A stretch of 64,000 nt of DNA from Gammaproteobacteria bacterium (lineage in GTDB: Bacteria; Pseudomonadota; Gammaproteobacteria; JAJRRL01), in NCBI GenBank assembly GCA_024279495.1, contig JAJRRL010000006.1:31360-95359 (forward strand), written 5' to 3'. How positions within the stretch are numbered: the first letter of the stretch is position 1; each line of letters starts with the position of its first letter. Made by a program: the position numbers and the translations under genes. Under the pieces are notes generated by a model. That model was not told the DNA's origin, searched no databases, and was given only the letters and a program-made list of their open reading frames with translations. Of the stretch, positions 1-12,604 are shown piece after piece.

Positions 1-1239
1 AATAGGTTCTCCACCATACTCAAGCTCATACTTACCGGGCGTTGCAGACACATACACGGCTTGAGGAGCAATGCGTTCAAATTCCTCAAACTGCAATGGG
101 CGATTATCCAAAGCAGATGGCAAACGAAACCCAAACTCAACCAATGTGTTTTTACGTGATCGATCACCGCGATACATGCCTCCTATCTGAGGAATCGTGA
201 CATGCGATTCATCGATGACAAGCAACGAATCTTTGGGGAAATAATTAATTAAGGTCGCTGGCGCTGAACCTCGTTCTCGCTTAGGCAAATACACCGAATA
301 ATTTTCAATACCTTGACAATACCCCAACTCTAGCATCATTTCGATATCATAACGCACTCTTTCAGATAAACGTTGCGCTTCTAAATGTTTATTAAGCGAA
401 TGCAGCTCTTCCAGCCTTTCTTTAAGCTCTAATTTAACATCATCGACCGCCGCCAAAATTACTTCTCGTGGAGTCACATAATGTGTTTTAGGGTAAATGG
501 TTTTTCGGCGAAGGTCTTCTTTCAATTGACCCGTGAGTGGATCGAACGTAGAAAGCCTTTCAATGTCATCGTCAAAAAACGAAATGCGAATGGCCAAGCG
601 ATCGGAATCGGCAGGAAAGACATCTACCACATCGCCTCGAACACGAAAAGCACCACGCGAAAAATCAATGTCATTACGTTTATACTGCATTCTTACTAAT
701 TGTTTTAGTAAGTCACCTTTCGAGATAACATCGCCGACACTTAAATGACAGACCATCGATAAATATTCTTTAGGATCACCCAAACCATAAATAGAAGACA
801 CCGTCGAAACGACAATCACATCACGTCTTTCTAATACTGATTTTGTAGCAGACAAACGCATTTGCTCCACTTGCTCATTAATGGCAGCATCTTTCTGAAT
901 AAAGGTATCCGTACTTGGCATATAAGCTTCAGGCTGATAGTAATCGTAATAAGACACAAAATATTCAACCGCATTTTTTGGGAAAAAATCCCGAAGCTCT
1001 CCATAAAGCTGAGCAGCTAAGGTTTTGTTGGGAGCCATCACCAAAGTAGGCCGCTGCAATGTTTGAACTAAATTAGCAACAACAAAGGTTTTACCAGAGC
1101 CTGTTACGCCAAGCAGTGTTTGATGCTTTTTTCCTGCCAATATCCCTTCTTTCAGGGCATCAATCACTCCTTGCTGAGCGTCAGTCACTTCAAAAGGAGC
1201 TTCTATTTGAAAAGGTCTGTCTGTTCTATCGTGAGGCAT
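1..1239 (-). CDS. uvrB: Excinuclease ABC subunit B, 3' part cut by window edge
   Basis: DNA damage recognition helicase-like subunit of the UvrABC nucleotide excision repair complex. It acts in the cytoplasm with UvrA and then UvrC. Reading leftward from the ATG at 1239, the protein opens [17 protein letters not shown]. It carries the Walker A motif GVTGSGKT near residues 44-51 and the beta-hairpin region with [10 protein letters not shown], both diagnostic for UvrB. About 413 of the usual 670 residues are inside the window; the helicase C-terminal half and the UvrC-binding tail lie beyond position 1. It is transcribed divergently from dus, with an 80-bp gap. The family assignment is certain. 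Confidence 0.97.
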   Translation of the reverse strand, partial: MPHDRTDRPFQIEAPFEVTDAQQGVIDALKEGILAGKKHQTLLGVTGSGKTFVVANLVQTLQRPTLVMAPNKTLAAQLYGELRDFFPKNAVEYFVSYYDYYQPEAYMPSTDTFIQKDAAINEQVEQMRLSATKSVLERRDVIVVSTVSSIYGLGDPKEYLSMVCHLSVGDVISKGDLLKQLVRMQYKRNDIDFSRGAFRVRGDVVDVFPADSDRLAIRISFFDDDIERLSTFDPLTGQLKEDLRRKTIYPKTHYVTPREVILAAVDDVKLELKERLEELHSLNKHLEAQRLSERVRYDIEMMLELGYCQGIENYSVYLPKRERGSAPATLINYFPKDSLLVIDESHVTIPQIGGMYRGDRSRKNTLVEFGFRLPSALDNRPLQFEEFERIAPQAVYVSATPGKYELEYGGEPI

Positions 1240-1284
1240 AAGGGGTCCTTGGTGAAACACAGCTAGAAGTTATCATAACACCCA

Positions 1285-1312
1285 TTGACAGACCAGAAAA
1301 AGTCAGTATTCT
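1285..1312 (+). promoter_or_regulatory. Sigma70-type promoter of dus, possibly leaderless
   Basis: TTGACA at 1285-1290 and TATTCT at 1307-1312 are separated by 16 bp. A start site about 7 bp after the -10 would fall at 1319-1320, on or beside the ATG of dus at 1320. No Shine-Dalgarno sequence lies between, so the dus mRNA may be leaderless. The promoter match is seen directly; the start site is inferred. Confidence 0.5.
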
Positions 1313-1319
1313 GTGCAAC

Positions 1320-2300
1320 ATGAATACACCAACCTCCTTACAAATCGGCCATCTGCACTTTGACAGCCCCCTGATCCAAGGCCCTCTTGCTGGCTATACC
1401 TGCTCTGCCATGAGACGCCTCCCCTGGCGCTACGGCGGGCTTGCGTATACGGTCACCGAAATGCTTTCAGCTCATCAGCTGGCGCATGATCAAGATCGTA
1501 GCCCTAGATACACGCACGTGGCCTCAGACGAGGGGCCGGTGTGTTTCCAGCTATCGGGTAGTAACCCTGATCTATTGGCAAAAGCCTCAGAGAAAGCAGA
1601 AAAAGCAGGGGCCAGCCTAATAGACCTCAATGCTGGCTGCCCACAACCTAAAATTCGAAAAAAAGGACATGGCTCTGCTTTACTAACCGACAGCAAGCAA
1701 CTAGCCGCGCTTCTCAGCGCTATCAAGCAACACAGCAGTTGCCCGGTGACATTGAAAATTCGTGTTGACCGTGACACAGCTGATGATTACAACCATATTG
1801 TGTTGGATGCAGCTCACCAAGCCAATCTCGACGCCTTAATTGTGCATGGGCGGCATTGGAAGGAACGTTACGATAGCAATGCCTGCCATGACAGCATTGC
1901 GTGGTTTGTCGAGCAAGCTGATGTACCGGTAATTGGTAACGGCGATCTTGATTCACCCGAGAGCATTGATCGTTTCTTTAAGCACACCAAAGCTGCCGGC
2001 GCAATGATTGCGAGAGCTTCTTTAGGGCAACCTTGGTTGTTTGCCGCCTATCATGCGCGTCAACACAATAAACACTTTACCGTCAGTGACAAAGAACGCT
2101 GGCAATGTTTTTTAGATCATGTGGAAGCCTTAGCTAAACTAGAAGAAAGCGAGATACCAGCTCTCAATCAGGCTAGAGGATTTTTAAAATATTATTACCC
2201 GAACTTAAACGACTCTGAAAGAAATCTGTTTTTCAAACAAAACAGCTTAAGTGCATTAAAAACCTTTAATGCTGCAAAGCAGAAACCACCAAAAGAATAG
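1320..2300 (+). CDS. tRNA-dihydrouridine synthase family protein
   Basis: FMN- and NADPH-dependent reduction of uridines in the tRNA D-loop and related sites. The 326-residue protein is a full-length Dus. IQGPLAGYT near the N-terminus is the FMN barrel entry, and the conserved block NAGCPQPKIRKKGHGSALL holds the catalytic cysteine. HGRHW and VIGNGDLDS are later FMN-binding strands, and GAMIARASLGQPW is the C-terminal barrel signature. Which Dus subtype (A, B or C) is not settled, so no symbol is given. Its 3' end overlaps the convergent TauE-family gene by 35 bp. The ATG at 1320 has no clear ribosome binding site (see the promoter at 1285). Confidence 0.93.
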   Translation: MNTPTSLQIGHLHFDSPLIQGPLAGYTCSAMRRLPWRYGGLAYTVTEMLSAHQLAHDQDRSPRYTHVASDEGPVCFQLSGSNPDLLAKASEKAEKAGASLIDLNAGCPQPKIRKKGHGSALLTDSKQLAALLSAIKQHSSCPVTLKIRVDRDTADDYNHIVLDAAHQANLDALIVHGRHWKERYDSNACHDSIAWFVEQADVPVIGNGDLDSPESIDRFFKHTKAAGAMIARASLGQPWLFAAYHARQHNKHFTVSDKERWQCFLDHVEALAKLEESEIPALNQARGFLKYYYPNLNDSERNLFFKQNSLSALKTFNAAKQKPPKE

Positions 2301-3087
2301 ACAGCACCGACAAATAAGCTCTAGCAATCGTTCTGTCTTTCCAGTTGTGCGCACACTTCACGCCAATAGGAACACCACACACATTACCCGCAATCAAACC
2401 GGCAGCAGCAGGCAAATACACAAAACCAAACGAATAAGGTGGTAAACCTGTGGCTCCATGGCCTGCAAACATATAACCAATTGTACCAACAATAGAAACA
2501 GGCAAGGTGAAAGACAATGCTGTACCCACTGCTCTTTTCATCGGAAATTTTTGCTGCCTCAAATAAGGAACGCTAAGCACGCTACCTCCAACACCAATGC
2601 TAGCAGAGAACAAACCTAAGAAAAAACCAATAATACCAGACACCCAGCGACTTGGAAAAATAGGCTCAGCATTTTCCTCTAGCTGACTAAACCCTTTCCT
2701 AACAAGAGAATGAACCAGCGCCAGCAAAATGTAGGCTAAGAAAAGATAATGTAATGTGTGAGTAGTTAGGTAATTAGTAACAAGGGATGCCACCAAAGTA
2801 CCTAAAGCAATGAAGGGAATAAAACGAAGGCATAAATCCTTGCAAACACCGCCGCGCTTGTGATGTTTTTGAGTGCCATTCAATGCTGCGGCTAACATCA
2901 CGACTAAGGATGTACCAATAGCAATGTGCATGGTAATTTCCCCAGACACGCCAACCAAGTGCAAACCCCAGTAAAGTACTGGCACAACAATGAAACCACC
3001 ACCGAAACCGATCAAACCTGACGCAATACCCGCCACAAAACCAACCACAAGATACATTAACGTAACCCAGAGAAACTCAATGCTCAT
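2266..3087 (-). CDS. TauE/SafE-family membrane permease
   Basis: Predicted inner-membrane transporter of the TauE/SafE (DUF81) family, whose characterised members export sulfite, sulfoacetate or related anions. The 273 residues form about eight hydrophobic segments. Family hallmarks are the glycine-rich GFVAGIASGLIGFGGGF at the start and the repeated half GFFLGLFSASIGVGGS near residue 155. The ATG at 3087 follows GGAGG by seven bases, which fixes the start. It ends inside the 3' end of dus. The substrate cannot be read from sequence. The 177 bp upstream carry partial copies of the TCACCCGAAGG interspersed repeat. Confidence 0.9.
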   Translation of the reverse strand: MSIEFLWVTLMYLVVGFVAGIASGLIGFGGGFIVVPVLYWGLHLVGVSGEITMHIAIGTSLVVMLAAALNGTQKHHKRGGVCKDLCLRFIPFIALGTLVASLVTNYLTTHTLHYLFLAYILLALVHSLVRKGFSQLEENAEPIFPSRWVSGIIGFFLGLFSASIGVGGSVLSVPYLRQQKFPMKRAVGTALSFTLPVSIVGTIGYMFAGHGATGLPPYSFGFVYLPAAAGLIAGNVCGVPIGVKCAHNWKDRTIARAYLSVLSILLVVSALQH

Positions 3088-3169
3088 TTTTTTGCCTCCA
3101 TGGCACGGCGAATTGCTCTACCAAGGTAGCAAATATAAGGTGTTTTTTCCATAGAGCAGAGTGCTGTCT

Positions 3170-3255
3170 TTTCGTCACACCATTGAAAAATGACACCCCT
3201 TCTGTCACCCGAAGGAAGAACATGACTCTACACCTGTCACCCGAAGGCAACAGTG
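3170..3255. repeat. Partial copies of the GTCATCC-GAAGG interspersed repeat
   Basis: The phrase TGTCACCCGAAGG occurs twice, at about 3199 and 3232, and resembles the core of the longer repeats at 40365, 55790 and 59565. Here only degenerate short pieces remain, between the TauE-type gene and the operon at 3264-4801. Confidence 0.5.
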
Positions 3256-3263
3256 CAGAGACG

Positions 3264-4055
3264 TTAGGTGAGAGCAGCGCCACTTTCAAGGTCAGGAGCA
3301 GGCGCAGGCGCAGGCGCTTCAAACAGATCTTTTAACACGTCATAGTGCATGGCTAGATAAGATTTACCTGCATCTGGAGTGAAAAAGTCATCAAATTCTT
3401 CTTTACGAGTATCGTTAAAATCTTCAGGGAGCCTTTCTTCCAATGATTCCTTAAACACCACCACAGCCTCTTTAAAACCCGACTCAAAAGAAATGACATC
3501 TTTGGAAGCATCGTCAAGCACATAAAGCTCATCCTGTAGATCCTGATTAAGAGACCCTCGTTTATCATCCGGCAGTTCTTTTATCCTATCGCTAAAGTAG
3601 TTTATATAGAACCCCTTCATTTCCTTAATCAAACCGACTTTTGTCAATACATCTTTATCTAGATCGTGATTCGATGCTCTTGCCATAGCGGCAATACCAT
3701 TAAAAAAACGTCGTGTTATGCCCAGAGAACAACTTGTTAAATCAGATTGACTCACATTATTGTATTCTTCAAGCTTTTTTGTTCTTGGGTTAATACGTTC
3801 TTGATCAAAATTATGCGCACGCATTATCAGAAAGTAAGTATTGCAAGCTATACCCCAAAGCTTTGTATCTTCCGTTAAACAATAGAAAAGAGCAACCAAC
3901 TCTTTGAATTGCTCAACATGAGATGAATAGGTATAAGGCGCGCTCTGCCCTCTTTGTTTAGCCCAACCAGAATGACTAGCATCAATCCAAGGGTTGTCTT
4001 TTAATAAACATCGCCATGCTGAATGGGCTTCATGACCATGGTAAGCTACCAACAT
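3264..4055 (-). CDS. Hypothetical protein, second gene of a two-gene operon
   Basis: Not recognised. The 263-residue protein has no signal peptide or obvious membrane segment. It is rich in charged residues (for example DDKRGSLNQDLQDELYVLDD), and its C-terminus has an alternating Ala-Pro stretch before DLESGAALT. Its ATG at 4055 overlaps the 3' end of the upstream gene by 10 bp, so the two are probably translationally coupled and may act together. The upstream partner has a hydrophobic hairpin, so this could be its soluble companion. A secreted-effector role is possible but is inference only. Confidence 0.65.
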   Translation of the reverse strand: MLVAYHGHEAHSAWRCLLKDNPWIDASHSGWAKQRGQSAPYTYSSHVEQFKELVALFYCLTEDTKLWGIACNTYFLIMRAHNFDQERINPRTKKLEEYNNVSQSDLTSCSLGITRRFFNGIAAMARASNHDLDKDVLTKVGLIKEMKGFYINYFSDRIKELPDDKRGSLNQDLQDELYVLDDASKDVISFESGFKEAVVVFKESLEERLPEDFNDTRKEEFDDFFTPDAGKSYLAMHYDVLKDLFEAPAPAPAPDLESGAALT

Positions 4056-4801
4056 AGGAGCTCAGCTCTTGCTTCTTTTAATGGCTCCACATTCCCTTGA
4101 GAAGCCGCTTCCCAATAGCTTTTAAGTGTTTCATTAGAAGGCTTAACTCCGAAATAGCTTGTTTCTTCTTCCTTTTCTTCTAAGGCATAGAATTCTGGCA
4201 TTTCGATGCCCTGCAAAACCTCCAAGGAACGCTTCACCGCAATCTGTTTTTGATGAACAATCACTCCTAATATCGCGGATAAAACACAGGCTGTTGCCAA
4301 ACCAAGCACGATGGCTAACCCTGCTGATGACAAAAGTGCTGTGGATGTGCTAGTAAAAAAGATACCTGCCCCAACAGCGCAGAAACTCACTAAAAACGTT
4401 ACCACTGGCGCCCCAATGCCTACCGTCTTTAACCAACGCTGATGCCTATTAATAAAAGCTTCTACACTTTGCTCGACTGTCTCATCTATACCTAATGTCT
4501 CTTCTGATTCAAGCAACAAACGCTGGACTTGAAGCAAAACTGGAATCCGACGGCTTGCTTCAGCAAGCCCTGCTAGCCTTAGGGCCCTAAGTGACTCTTG
4601 TTGCCGGTTCAGCCATGCCAAGGTCCCTTGATGAAGTTGATGCCTGTCATACTTTTTATCTGCTTTATGCTGGCTACGAAGCTCTCGCTCCAAGCTCTGA
4701 GTTAACGCATTGGGATTAATAGGCTTAAGGTAATCTAATACTGATACGGGTGGGCGAGCATCTTTTATTCCACCGCCTTTCCGAATGCTTAATTTAGACA
4801 T
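4046..4801 (-). CDS. Hypothetical protein with hydrophobic hairpin
   Basis: Not recognised. The 251 residues divide into a basic, charged N-terminal half with helical character, a long hydrophobic hairpin at about residues 131-185 (APVVTFLVSFCAVGAGIFF and the following segment), and a polar C-terminal 60 residues. This layout recurs in other unknown genes of the window (13425, 24794, 38353, 39338, 53207, 63039). The ATG at 4801 has only a weak ribosome binding site. It overlaps the next gene by 10 bp. The overall shape resembles inclusion-membrane proteins and membrane-inserted effectors of intracellular bacteria, but no homology is claimed. Confidence 0.65.
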   Translation of the reverse strand: MSKLSIRKGGGIKDARPPVSVLDYLKPINPNALTQSLERELRSQHKADKKYDRHQLHQGTLAWLNRQQESLRALRLAGLAEASRRIPVLLQVQRLLLESEETLGIDETVEQSVEAFINRHQRWLKTVGIGAPVVTFLVSFCAVGAGIFFTSTSTALLSSAGLAIVLGLATACVLSAILGVIVHQKQIAVKRSLEVLQGIEMPEFYALEEKEEETSYFGVKPSNETLKSYWEAASQGNVEPLKEARAELLCW

Positions 4802-4891
4802 AATACCGCTTTTCCACTCTATCCATCACAGAAAGCAGTTTAGCATCGTCCATACCACAAGTATATGAGTTGATCGCTTTTACACCAACTC

Positions 4892-7560
<2,669 letters not shown>

Positions 7561-7604
7561 AATTATTCCCTCATTGTTGAACCAAAACAAAGTCCACCAC
7601 TACT

Positions 7605-10600
7605 TTACGCGGTCTCCCCTGCCATTTCAATGGCTTGCGCCATATCCACAGACACAATACGAGAAACACCTGGTTCTTGCATTGTGATACCCATCATTTG
7701 ATCAGCCATTTGAATGGTTAATTTATTGTGGCTAATCATAAAAAATTGCGTGTTATTTGCCATGGTTTGCACCAAATCACAAAAACGCGAGACATTAAGA
7801 TCATCTAGCGGTGCATCCACTTCATCAAGGATACAAAACGGCGCCGGATTTTGCTGAAACATCGCAAACACCAGAGCCATTGCCGTTAGTGCTTTTTCAC
7901 CACCAGATAGCAAATGAATGCTAGTGTTTCGCTTACCTGGAGGCTGCGCTTTGATTTGAATACCTGTGGTTAACCAATCATCTGAGGTTGTTTCTAAGGT
8001 AGCAGAACCACCCCGAAAAATACGCGGAAACAACACCTGAAAGGCTTCTTTCACCTTCATGTACGTTTGCTTGAATAGCTCTCGTGTTTCATTGTCAATC
8101 GTATCGATTGCTTCTTGGAGTATTCTCAAGGACTCTGCCAAATCATTGTGCTGTTTATCTAAATACGCCTGGCGCTCTCTAGCCATCTGCACTTCGTCGA
8201 TAGCAGCTAGATTAATCGGACCCAAAGCAGCTAAACACTTTTCAACCTGAGTGAGCTCTTGTTGACTTGCCTTAAGATCAACTTCCTCAGTCAGTGAAGC
8301 CAACACTTCTGCTGTATTGATGGCATGCTCTTCACAAAATAAGGTGAGTGCTTCCTGACGCGTCAACACATCTTGGTAAGCCATTTGCATGGATGTTAAC
8401 TCTGAATTCAAATCATCCAAAACAGATTGTGTACTGCGACGCTTAGTCACATACTCATTCATGGATTGTCGTTCTGCTTGTAATTTTTCTTGCAAAATTG
8501 CCAAGGCTTGATCGCTCGTTTGTTGATTTTTCAAACGCTCTTGCAAGCTTTGCTCCCAATCTGGCAAATTAATTTCAATGTCTTCGATGGACGATGTTAA
8601 CATTTCTTCTTCTGAGGCCAGCGATGATTCGTGGCGTAAATTACGTTCTCTTGTGTGTGCTAGCAAAGCAAGTTGCTCTTCGCAGGCAGTCATGCGAACA
8701 GCTAACTCTTCGGCTCTTTGACTCGCTTGAGCCGCAACCGTTTGAGCAACAGATAAAGCGTGCTGATGCTCTTCACGCTGCCTATCCCAATCCTGACGTT
8801 GCGCCTCATAAGCAGTATGCTGAGCCTGCATATCGACAACAGATTGCTTCGCATCTTGCAATGTTTGACTATGCTGCTCTACTCGCGCACTGTTTTGATG
8901 ACGATCTCGCTCACAACGCTCCCATTCTCTTTTTGCTTCTGCAATACGAGCCACTTCTTGGCTTAATGTTTTATCCGCTTCGCGATGTTTCTGCAAAGCC
9001 TCATGATAGTCAAACTGCAAACTATCGCGCTCTTTTTCTAAGCGCTCTAGGGTCTCTCGCCCTTGCGTTTGTTGAGTGAGGTCTTGTTCACCCATTTTGT
9101 CAGCTTTTGCTACGTCTGTGGTTAACTCCGCAATACGTTTTTTGCGCTGGAGAATGCTGTCTTGATCGTCGCCGGGTTGACTAAAGCAATACCAGCCAGG
9201 ACCCAGCCAATGGCCTTCTTGAGTAATGACAGACTCATGCGCCGCTAACGTTGGCAGCATCGCTTTTGCTTCACTCAAACTAGAAGCAGTATAGACAATC
9301 GACAACCAAGCAGAGACTGCACAATTAGCATCTACCTGCAAAGCCAAGCTAGGCTTGGATGAATGGCTTGGGCGAACCTTGTTTTCCACCAACATGACCT
9401 GCCCTGACGGCAAAGCATCTTGCTTAAGGTAAGTCTCTAGATCTGATACACAAATAGCCTGCATGCAATAACGCAACACAGTTTCAACAGCCAATTCCCA
9501 GCCCGGTTTAGCTGAAACGCTCGCACCAAGACGAGGCGCTGAATCTAACTGACGATCATTCAACCAGGCCAAAACATCGTCGCTTTCTTGATTCAAAAGG
9601 GCATGTTGCCTAGCCTCTTCTGCTGCCAAACTAGCTTGCATACGATTCAAGCTCTGTTGGTTTGACCGTAAGGTTTTCTCATGATTCGTGTTTGCTTGGC
9701 GCGTGTCTTGAATGCTCTTAGACAATGTCGCTTGCTTTTCGCTAATAAGCTGTAAAAAACTCTGAGCTTTTTCAAGGGCTGACTCGAAAGGCGTTACTTG
9801 ACTATTCAGAGCTGTTTGATCGAAAGACGCTAATCGCTGAGAGCTTGCTTCTGCCTGCTCTTCGCTCTCTTTCAAGACGACTGTTGCATGATCCACGGCT
9901 GCTTTTGTTCGAGCTAACGAACCATGTGCTTGCATTCGATTCTTTTGGTATTGATCCCAATCACGCTGCCAAGTGCGTTGTTTTTCTTTCGCTAAAGCAA
10001 GGCTAGCCTTTGCTTGCTCTTCCGTATCAGATACAGATTCAAGATCTGGCTCAATGGCCGCTTTAATGGCTTCTAGAGATTCAATTTGATCAGCGCTTTC
10101 AAGTAAATCATCTTGCAATTCTGCGTGACGAACGTGTACTTCTTCTCGTCTTTCTTGATTCGCCTCAAACTTCGTTCGACCCTCTTTAATTTGACGCTCT
10201 AACTCTGTCACTGCCGCATTGATTTCGTAAAGCTGCCTTTGCGCTTCTTGATGCTTTGCATTGGCAACCTCTTGTGCTTGCATCAACGCCTCTTCGCCTT
10301 GCTCAATATCACGCAAGGTTTCTTGATGCGTCTCTCTCTTAACTTTTCTCTCTAAGATAGCTGCATTTTTTGTTTCTACGGACTCACTCAAAATATGCCA
10401 TTCAAGTGATTTCACTTCTGCTTGCAAGCGAACCTGCTGTGCTTGATAGGTTTGATAGCTTTCGGCTGTCTCTGCTTGCTTGGTAAGATGTCGAACTTGC
10501 TTATCGATTTCACCACGAAGATCGTTCATTCGCTCTAAGTTTTCGTCTGTTCGATTCATGCGACGCTGTGTTTCTTCTCGACGCAGTCGGTACTTAGCAA

Positions 10601-11108
10601 TGCCACCTAACTCTTCTATGTGTGCTCGCGTGTCTTCTGGTTTTGCTTCAACAAGCCGAGAGACTGTACCCTGCCCAATGATAGAATAACTACCCGAACC
10701 AAGACCTGTTCCAGACAATAGATCTAGCACATCACGTCTACGCGATTGCACGCCGTTTACATAATACGTTGAGCCACCATCTCGAGACACTTCTCTTCGA
10801 ACAGAAATATCGGAATACGCTCCGTATTCACCACCAATACGAGCATCTGTGTTGTCAAAGATCAGTTCCACCATGGCTTTACCCACAGGCTTGCGCTGCT
10901 TGCTTCCAGCAAAAATGACATCACTCATGGATTGCCCGCGCAACTGCTTTGCAGAAATTTCACCAATCACCCAACGAATAGCATCCACAATATTGGATTT
11001 ACCGCAACCATTAGGGCCGACAATCGCGTTCACACGCGGATTAGCGGTTATTAAAGTGGGGTCAACAAACGATTTAAACCCTGCTAATTTAATTGATTTT
11101 AAAAACAT
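7605..11108 (-). CDS. smc: Chromosome partition protein SMC
   Basis: Long coiled-coil ATPase that compacts and segregates the chromosome, usually with ScpA and ScpB. The 1167 residues begin with the N-terminal ATPase half containing Walker A GPNGCGKS at residues 31-38. A coiled coil follows, then a hinge at about residues 505-640, a returning coiled coil, and the C-terminal half with the ABC signature LSGGEKALTA and Walker B CILDEVDAPLDD. Having smc rather than mukB next to zipA and ligA is usual for Legionella, Coxiella and pseudomonads. The start is ATG at 11108. It is complete, with no visible defect. Confidence 0.97.
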   Translation of the reverse strand: MFLKSIKLAGFKSFVDPTLITANPRVNAIVGPNGCGKSNIVDAIRWVIGEISAKQLRGQSMSDVIFAGSKQRKPVGKAMVELIFDNTDARIGGEYGAYSDISVRREVSRDGGSTYYVNGVQSRRRDVLDLLSGTGLGSGSYSIIGQGTVSRLVEAKPEDTRAHIEELGGIAKYRLRREETQRRMNRTDENLERMNDLRGEIDKQVRHLTKQAETAESYQTYQAQQVRLQAEVKSLEWHILSESVETKNAAILERKVKRETHQETLRDIEQGEEALMQAQEVANAKHQEAQRQLYEINAAVTELERQIKEGRTKFEANQERREEVHVRHAELQDDLLESADQIESLEAIKAAIEPDLESVSDTEEQAKASLALAKEKQRTWQRDWDQYQKNRMQAHGSLARTKAAVDHATVVLKESEEQAEASSQRLASFDQTALNSQVTPFESALEKAQSFLQLISEKQATLSKSIQDTRQANTNHEKTLRSNQQSLNRMQASLAAEEARQHALLNQESDDVLAWLNDRQLDSAPRLGASVSAKPGWELAVETVLRYCMQAICVSDLETYLKQDALPSGQVMLVENKVRPSHSSKPSLALQVDANCAVSAWLSIVYTASSLSEAKAMLPTLAAHESVITQEGHWLGPGWYCFSQPGDDQDSILQRKKRIAELTTDVAKADKMGEQDLTQQTQGRETLERLEKERDSLQFDYHEALQKHREADKTLSQEVARIAEAKREWERCERDRHQNSARVEQHSQTLQDAKQSVVDMQAQHTAYEAQRQDWDRQREEHQHALSVAQTVAAQASQRAEELAVRMTACEEQLALLAHTRERNLRHESSLASEEEMLTSSIEDIEINLPDWEQSLQERLKNQQTSDQALAILQEKLQAERQSMNEYVTKRRSTQSVLDDLNSELTSMQMAYQDVLTRQEALTLFCEEHAINTAEVLASLTEEVDLKASQQELTQVEKCLAALGPINLAAIDEVQMARERQAYLDKQHNDLAESLRILQEAIDTIDNETRELFKQTYMKVKEAFQVLFPRIFRGGSATLETTSDDWLTTGIQIKAQPPGKRNTSIHLLSGGEKALTAMALVFAMFQQNPAPFCILDEVDAPLDDLNVSRFCDLVQTMANNTQFFMISHNKLTIQMADQMMGITMQEPGVSRIVSVDMAQAIEMAGETA

Positions 11109-11224
11109 AGGCCTTTCACAGTCGTGGCTGTTTGAGTTGGGTGGCAGTGTACCAAAGTTGCTCGTAAATGAGTAGCAGTTGAAGGCAGTTTCTTACCGCC
11201 TCCTTCAGCCTCTCAAACAAGCAG

Positions 11225-12019
11225 TTAATGGGCTTTCACTGATGCAAACGAACGAACCCATGGGTGCAATCCTTGCAATGTCGATGAAAGCTCTTCTTTA
11301 GCTGATTCAGCAGCCATTCGGTCTGAAAATTGTCCATATACTAGCAAATACCAAGACGTTCCCTTACGAACAATACTAACAATTTGAGTTAAACCCGTCA
11401 GTTTATTGTTAGTCACAAAGGCTTCCAAACGATCCCGGTGTGTGGTTGCCATCAGCTGTAAGGTATAGCCTGAGCTAGTTGTTGTAGCCTGATGCGCCAC
11501 TTGCTTCACTGGTGATGGTTTACTCACTTGGGCTTGCTTCTTGATAGCAACCTTTGCTGCAGGAGCCGCCGACTCAATGGGAGCCTTGGACTGCTTTGCC
11601 TTGCTTACTTTTTTACTCGACACTTTAGAGGGCTTTTGCTGACTGGCTCCGTAAGAAGGCACATATTTGTTACGCCCTTTGATCATTTTCTTGGCTCTTT
11701 CAGCTAAAGGTTGACCTTGAGCGGCGGCACGATTAATCCAGAGCATGGCTGTTTCAGAATCTCGAACAGTACCTACACCATAAAAATACATGTAACCTAA
11801 AGCATATTGCGCATCCGCATCGCCGGCTGAAGCACGCTTTTCAATGGTCAACAGCGAACAATGGTACTTTTTCAAAAAAGTATTGTTCTGACAAATGTGC
11901 TGAGCCACTTGATCGCCTTCTGTAAATTGAGTGCGATGCTGGCAAGCAGTTAAGAGAGTCACTGCCGATACCGCAACAACGCCTGCACGGCTAACAGCTT
12001 TCAGTAAGCGATGGTTCAT
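11225..12019 (-). CDS. SPOR-domain lipoprotein with Sel1-like repeat
   Basis: Probable outer-membrane or periplasmic lipoprotein that binds denuded peptidoglycan at the septum. The N-terminus has a signal sequence ending in the lipobox LLTAC (Cys near residue 26). Residues about 60-105 look like Sel1/TPR units (GDADAQYALGYMYFYGVGTV and the next helix). A basic Lys/Ala/Pro linker leads to a C-terminal SPOR domain at about residues 185-262 (YTLQLMATTHRDRLEAFV, then YLLVYGQFSDRMAAESA). The ATG is at 12019. It is separate from smc and probably forms its own unit. The general role in septal peptidoglycan binding is from family knowledge. Confidence 0.85.
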   Translation of the reverse strand: MNHRLLKAVSRAGVVAVSAVTLLTACQHRTQFTEGDQVAQHICQNNTFLKKYHCSLLTIEKRASAGDADAQYALGYMYFYGVGTVRDSETAMLWINRAAAQGQPLAERAKKMIKGRNKYVPSYGASQQKPSKVSSKKVSKAKQSKAPIESAAPAAKVAIKKQAQVSKPSPVKQVAHQATTTSSGYTLQLMATTHRDRLEAFVTNNKLTGLTQIVSIVRKGTSWYLLVYGQFSDRMAAESAKEELSSTLQGLHPWVRSFASVKAH

Positions 12020-12137
12020 GAGACCTACCCTGGTTGCAAAAGAGACCTACCATTCTAACGAGTAACTGCGTAACTGAAAAGGGGTAAATGCTTGATCTTA
12101 CAGTGATCTAATGGTGCGACCTGATTAGAGAAGTTCC

Positions 12138-12281
12138 CTATGGTACCAAGTAAGGAGATTGCCCCAAAACACCGACGTAACTCTCCGACAAACTTGCCTG
12201 CTTACACGCTGTTACAACGCTAGTTGCCAATAAAGCAGCAAACACAGCAAATAAGGCTGTACCTTTTAGTTTTCTTTTCAT
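12138..12281 (-). CDS. Small 47-residue lipoprotein
   Basis: A short gene with clear translation and secretion signals. The minus strand reads AAGGAGGAAATG ATG, giving a strong ribosome binding site five bases before the second ATG (12281). The protein opens MKRKLKGTALFAVFAALL, a basic n-region plus hydrophobic core, and continues into the lipobox VVTAC with Cys at residue 26. The mature part is only about 22 residues (CKQASLSESYVGVLGQ and a few more) and ends in a proline before TAG. It resembles entericidin-class mini-lipoproteins in size and design only; no family is claimed. Confidence 0.75.
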   Translation of the reverse strand: MKRKLKGTALFAVFAALLATSVVTACKQASLSESYVGVLGQSPYLVP

Positions 12282-12604
12282 CATTTCCTCCTTGAGCATC
12301 AAACCTGCCTTTTTGGTAACTCACTTCCTTGCAAGCCCTTTATACCGCCACAACGTGTCGTGGACACGGACTAGAAACATTAGCACACCAAGCAGAGTTC
12401 TCAAGCGCCGAATGAAGGCCCTTATTACGAGCTAAAACTATTCATTACTAGAAACCCGATAATATCAGGCACCTAGTGCAAAAACAGCTTATTTGTGAGT
12501 TATGGCTCACTCATACAAGCGTTAATCTCTCACCTCATGTATGGATCAAATTCAACCCAACCTCCCCCTATTGAACATATTTTTAATTATTGAATCTACA
12601 CGTC

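Noticed and set aside
3077..3322. 81-codon frame between the TauE-type gene and the unknown operon
   Set aside because: It runs over repeat sequence and into both neighbours, and its residues look like a frame shadow.
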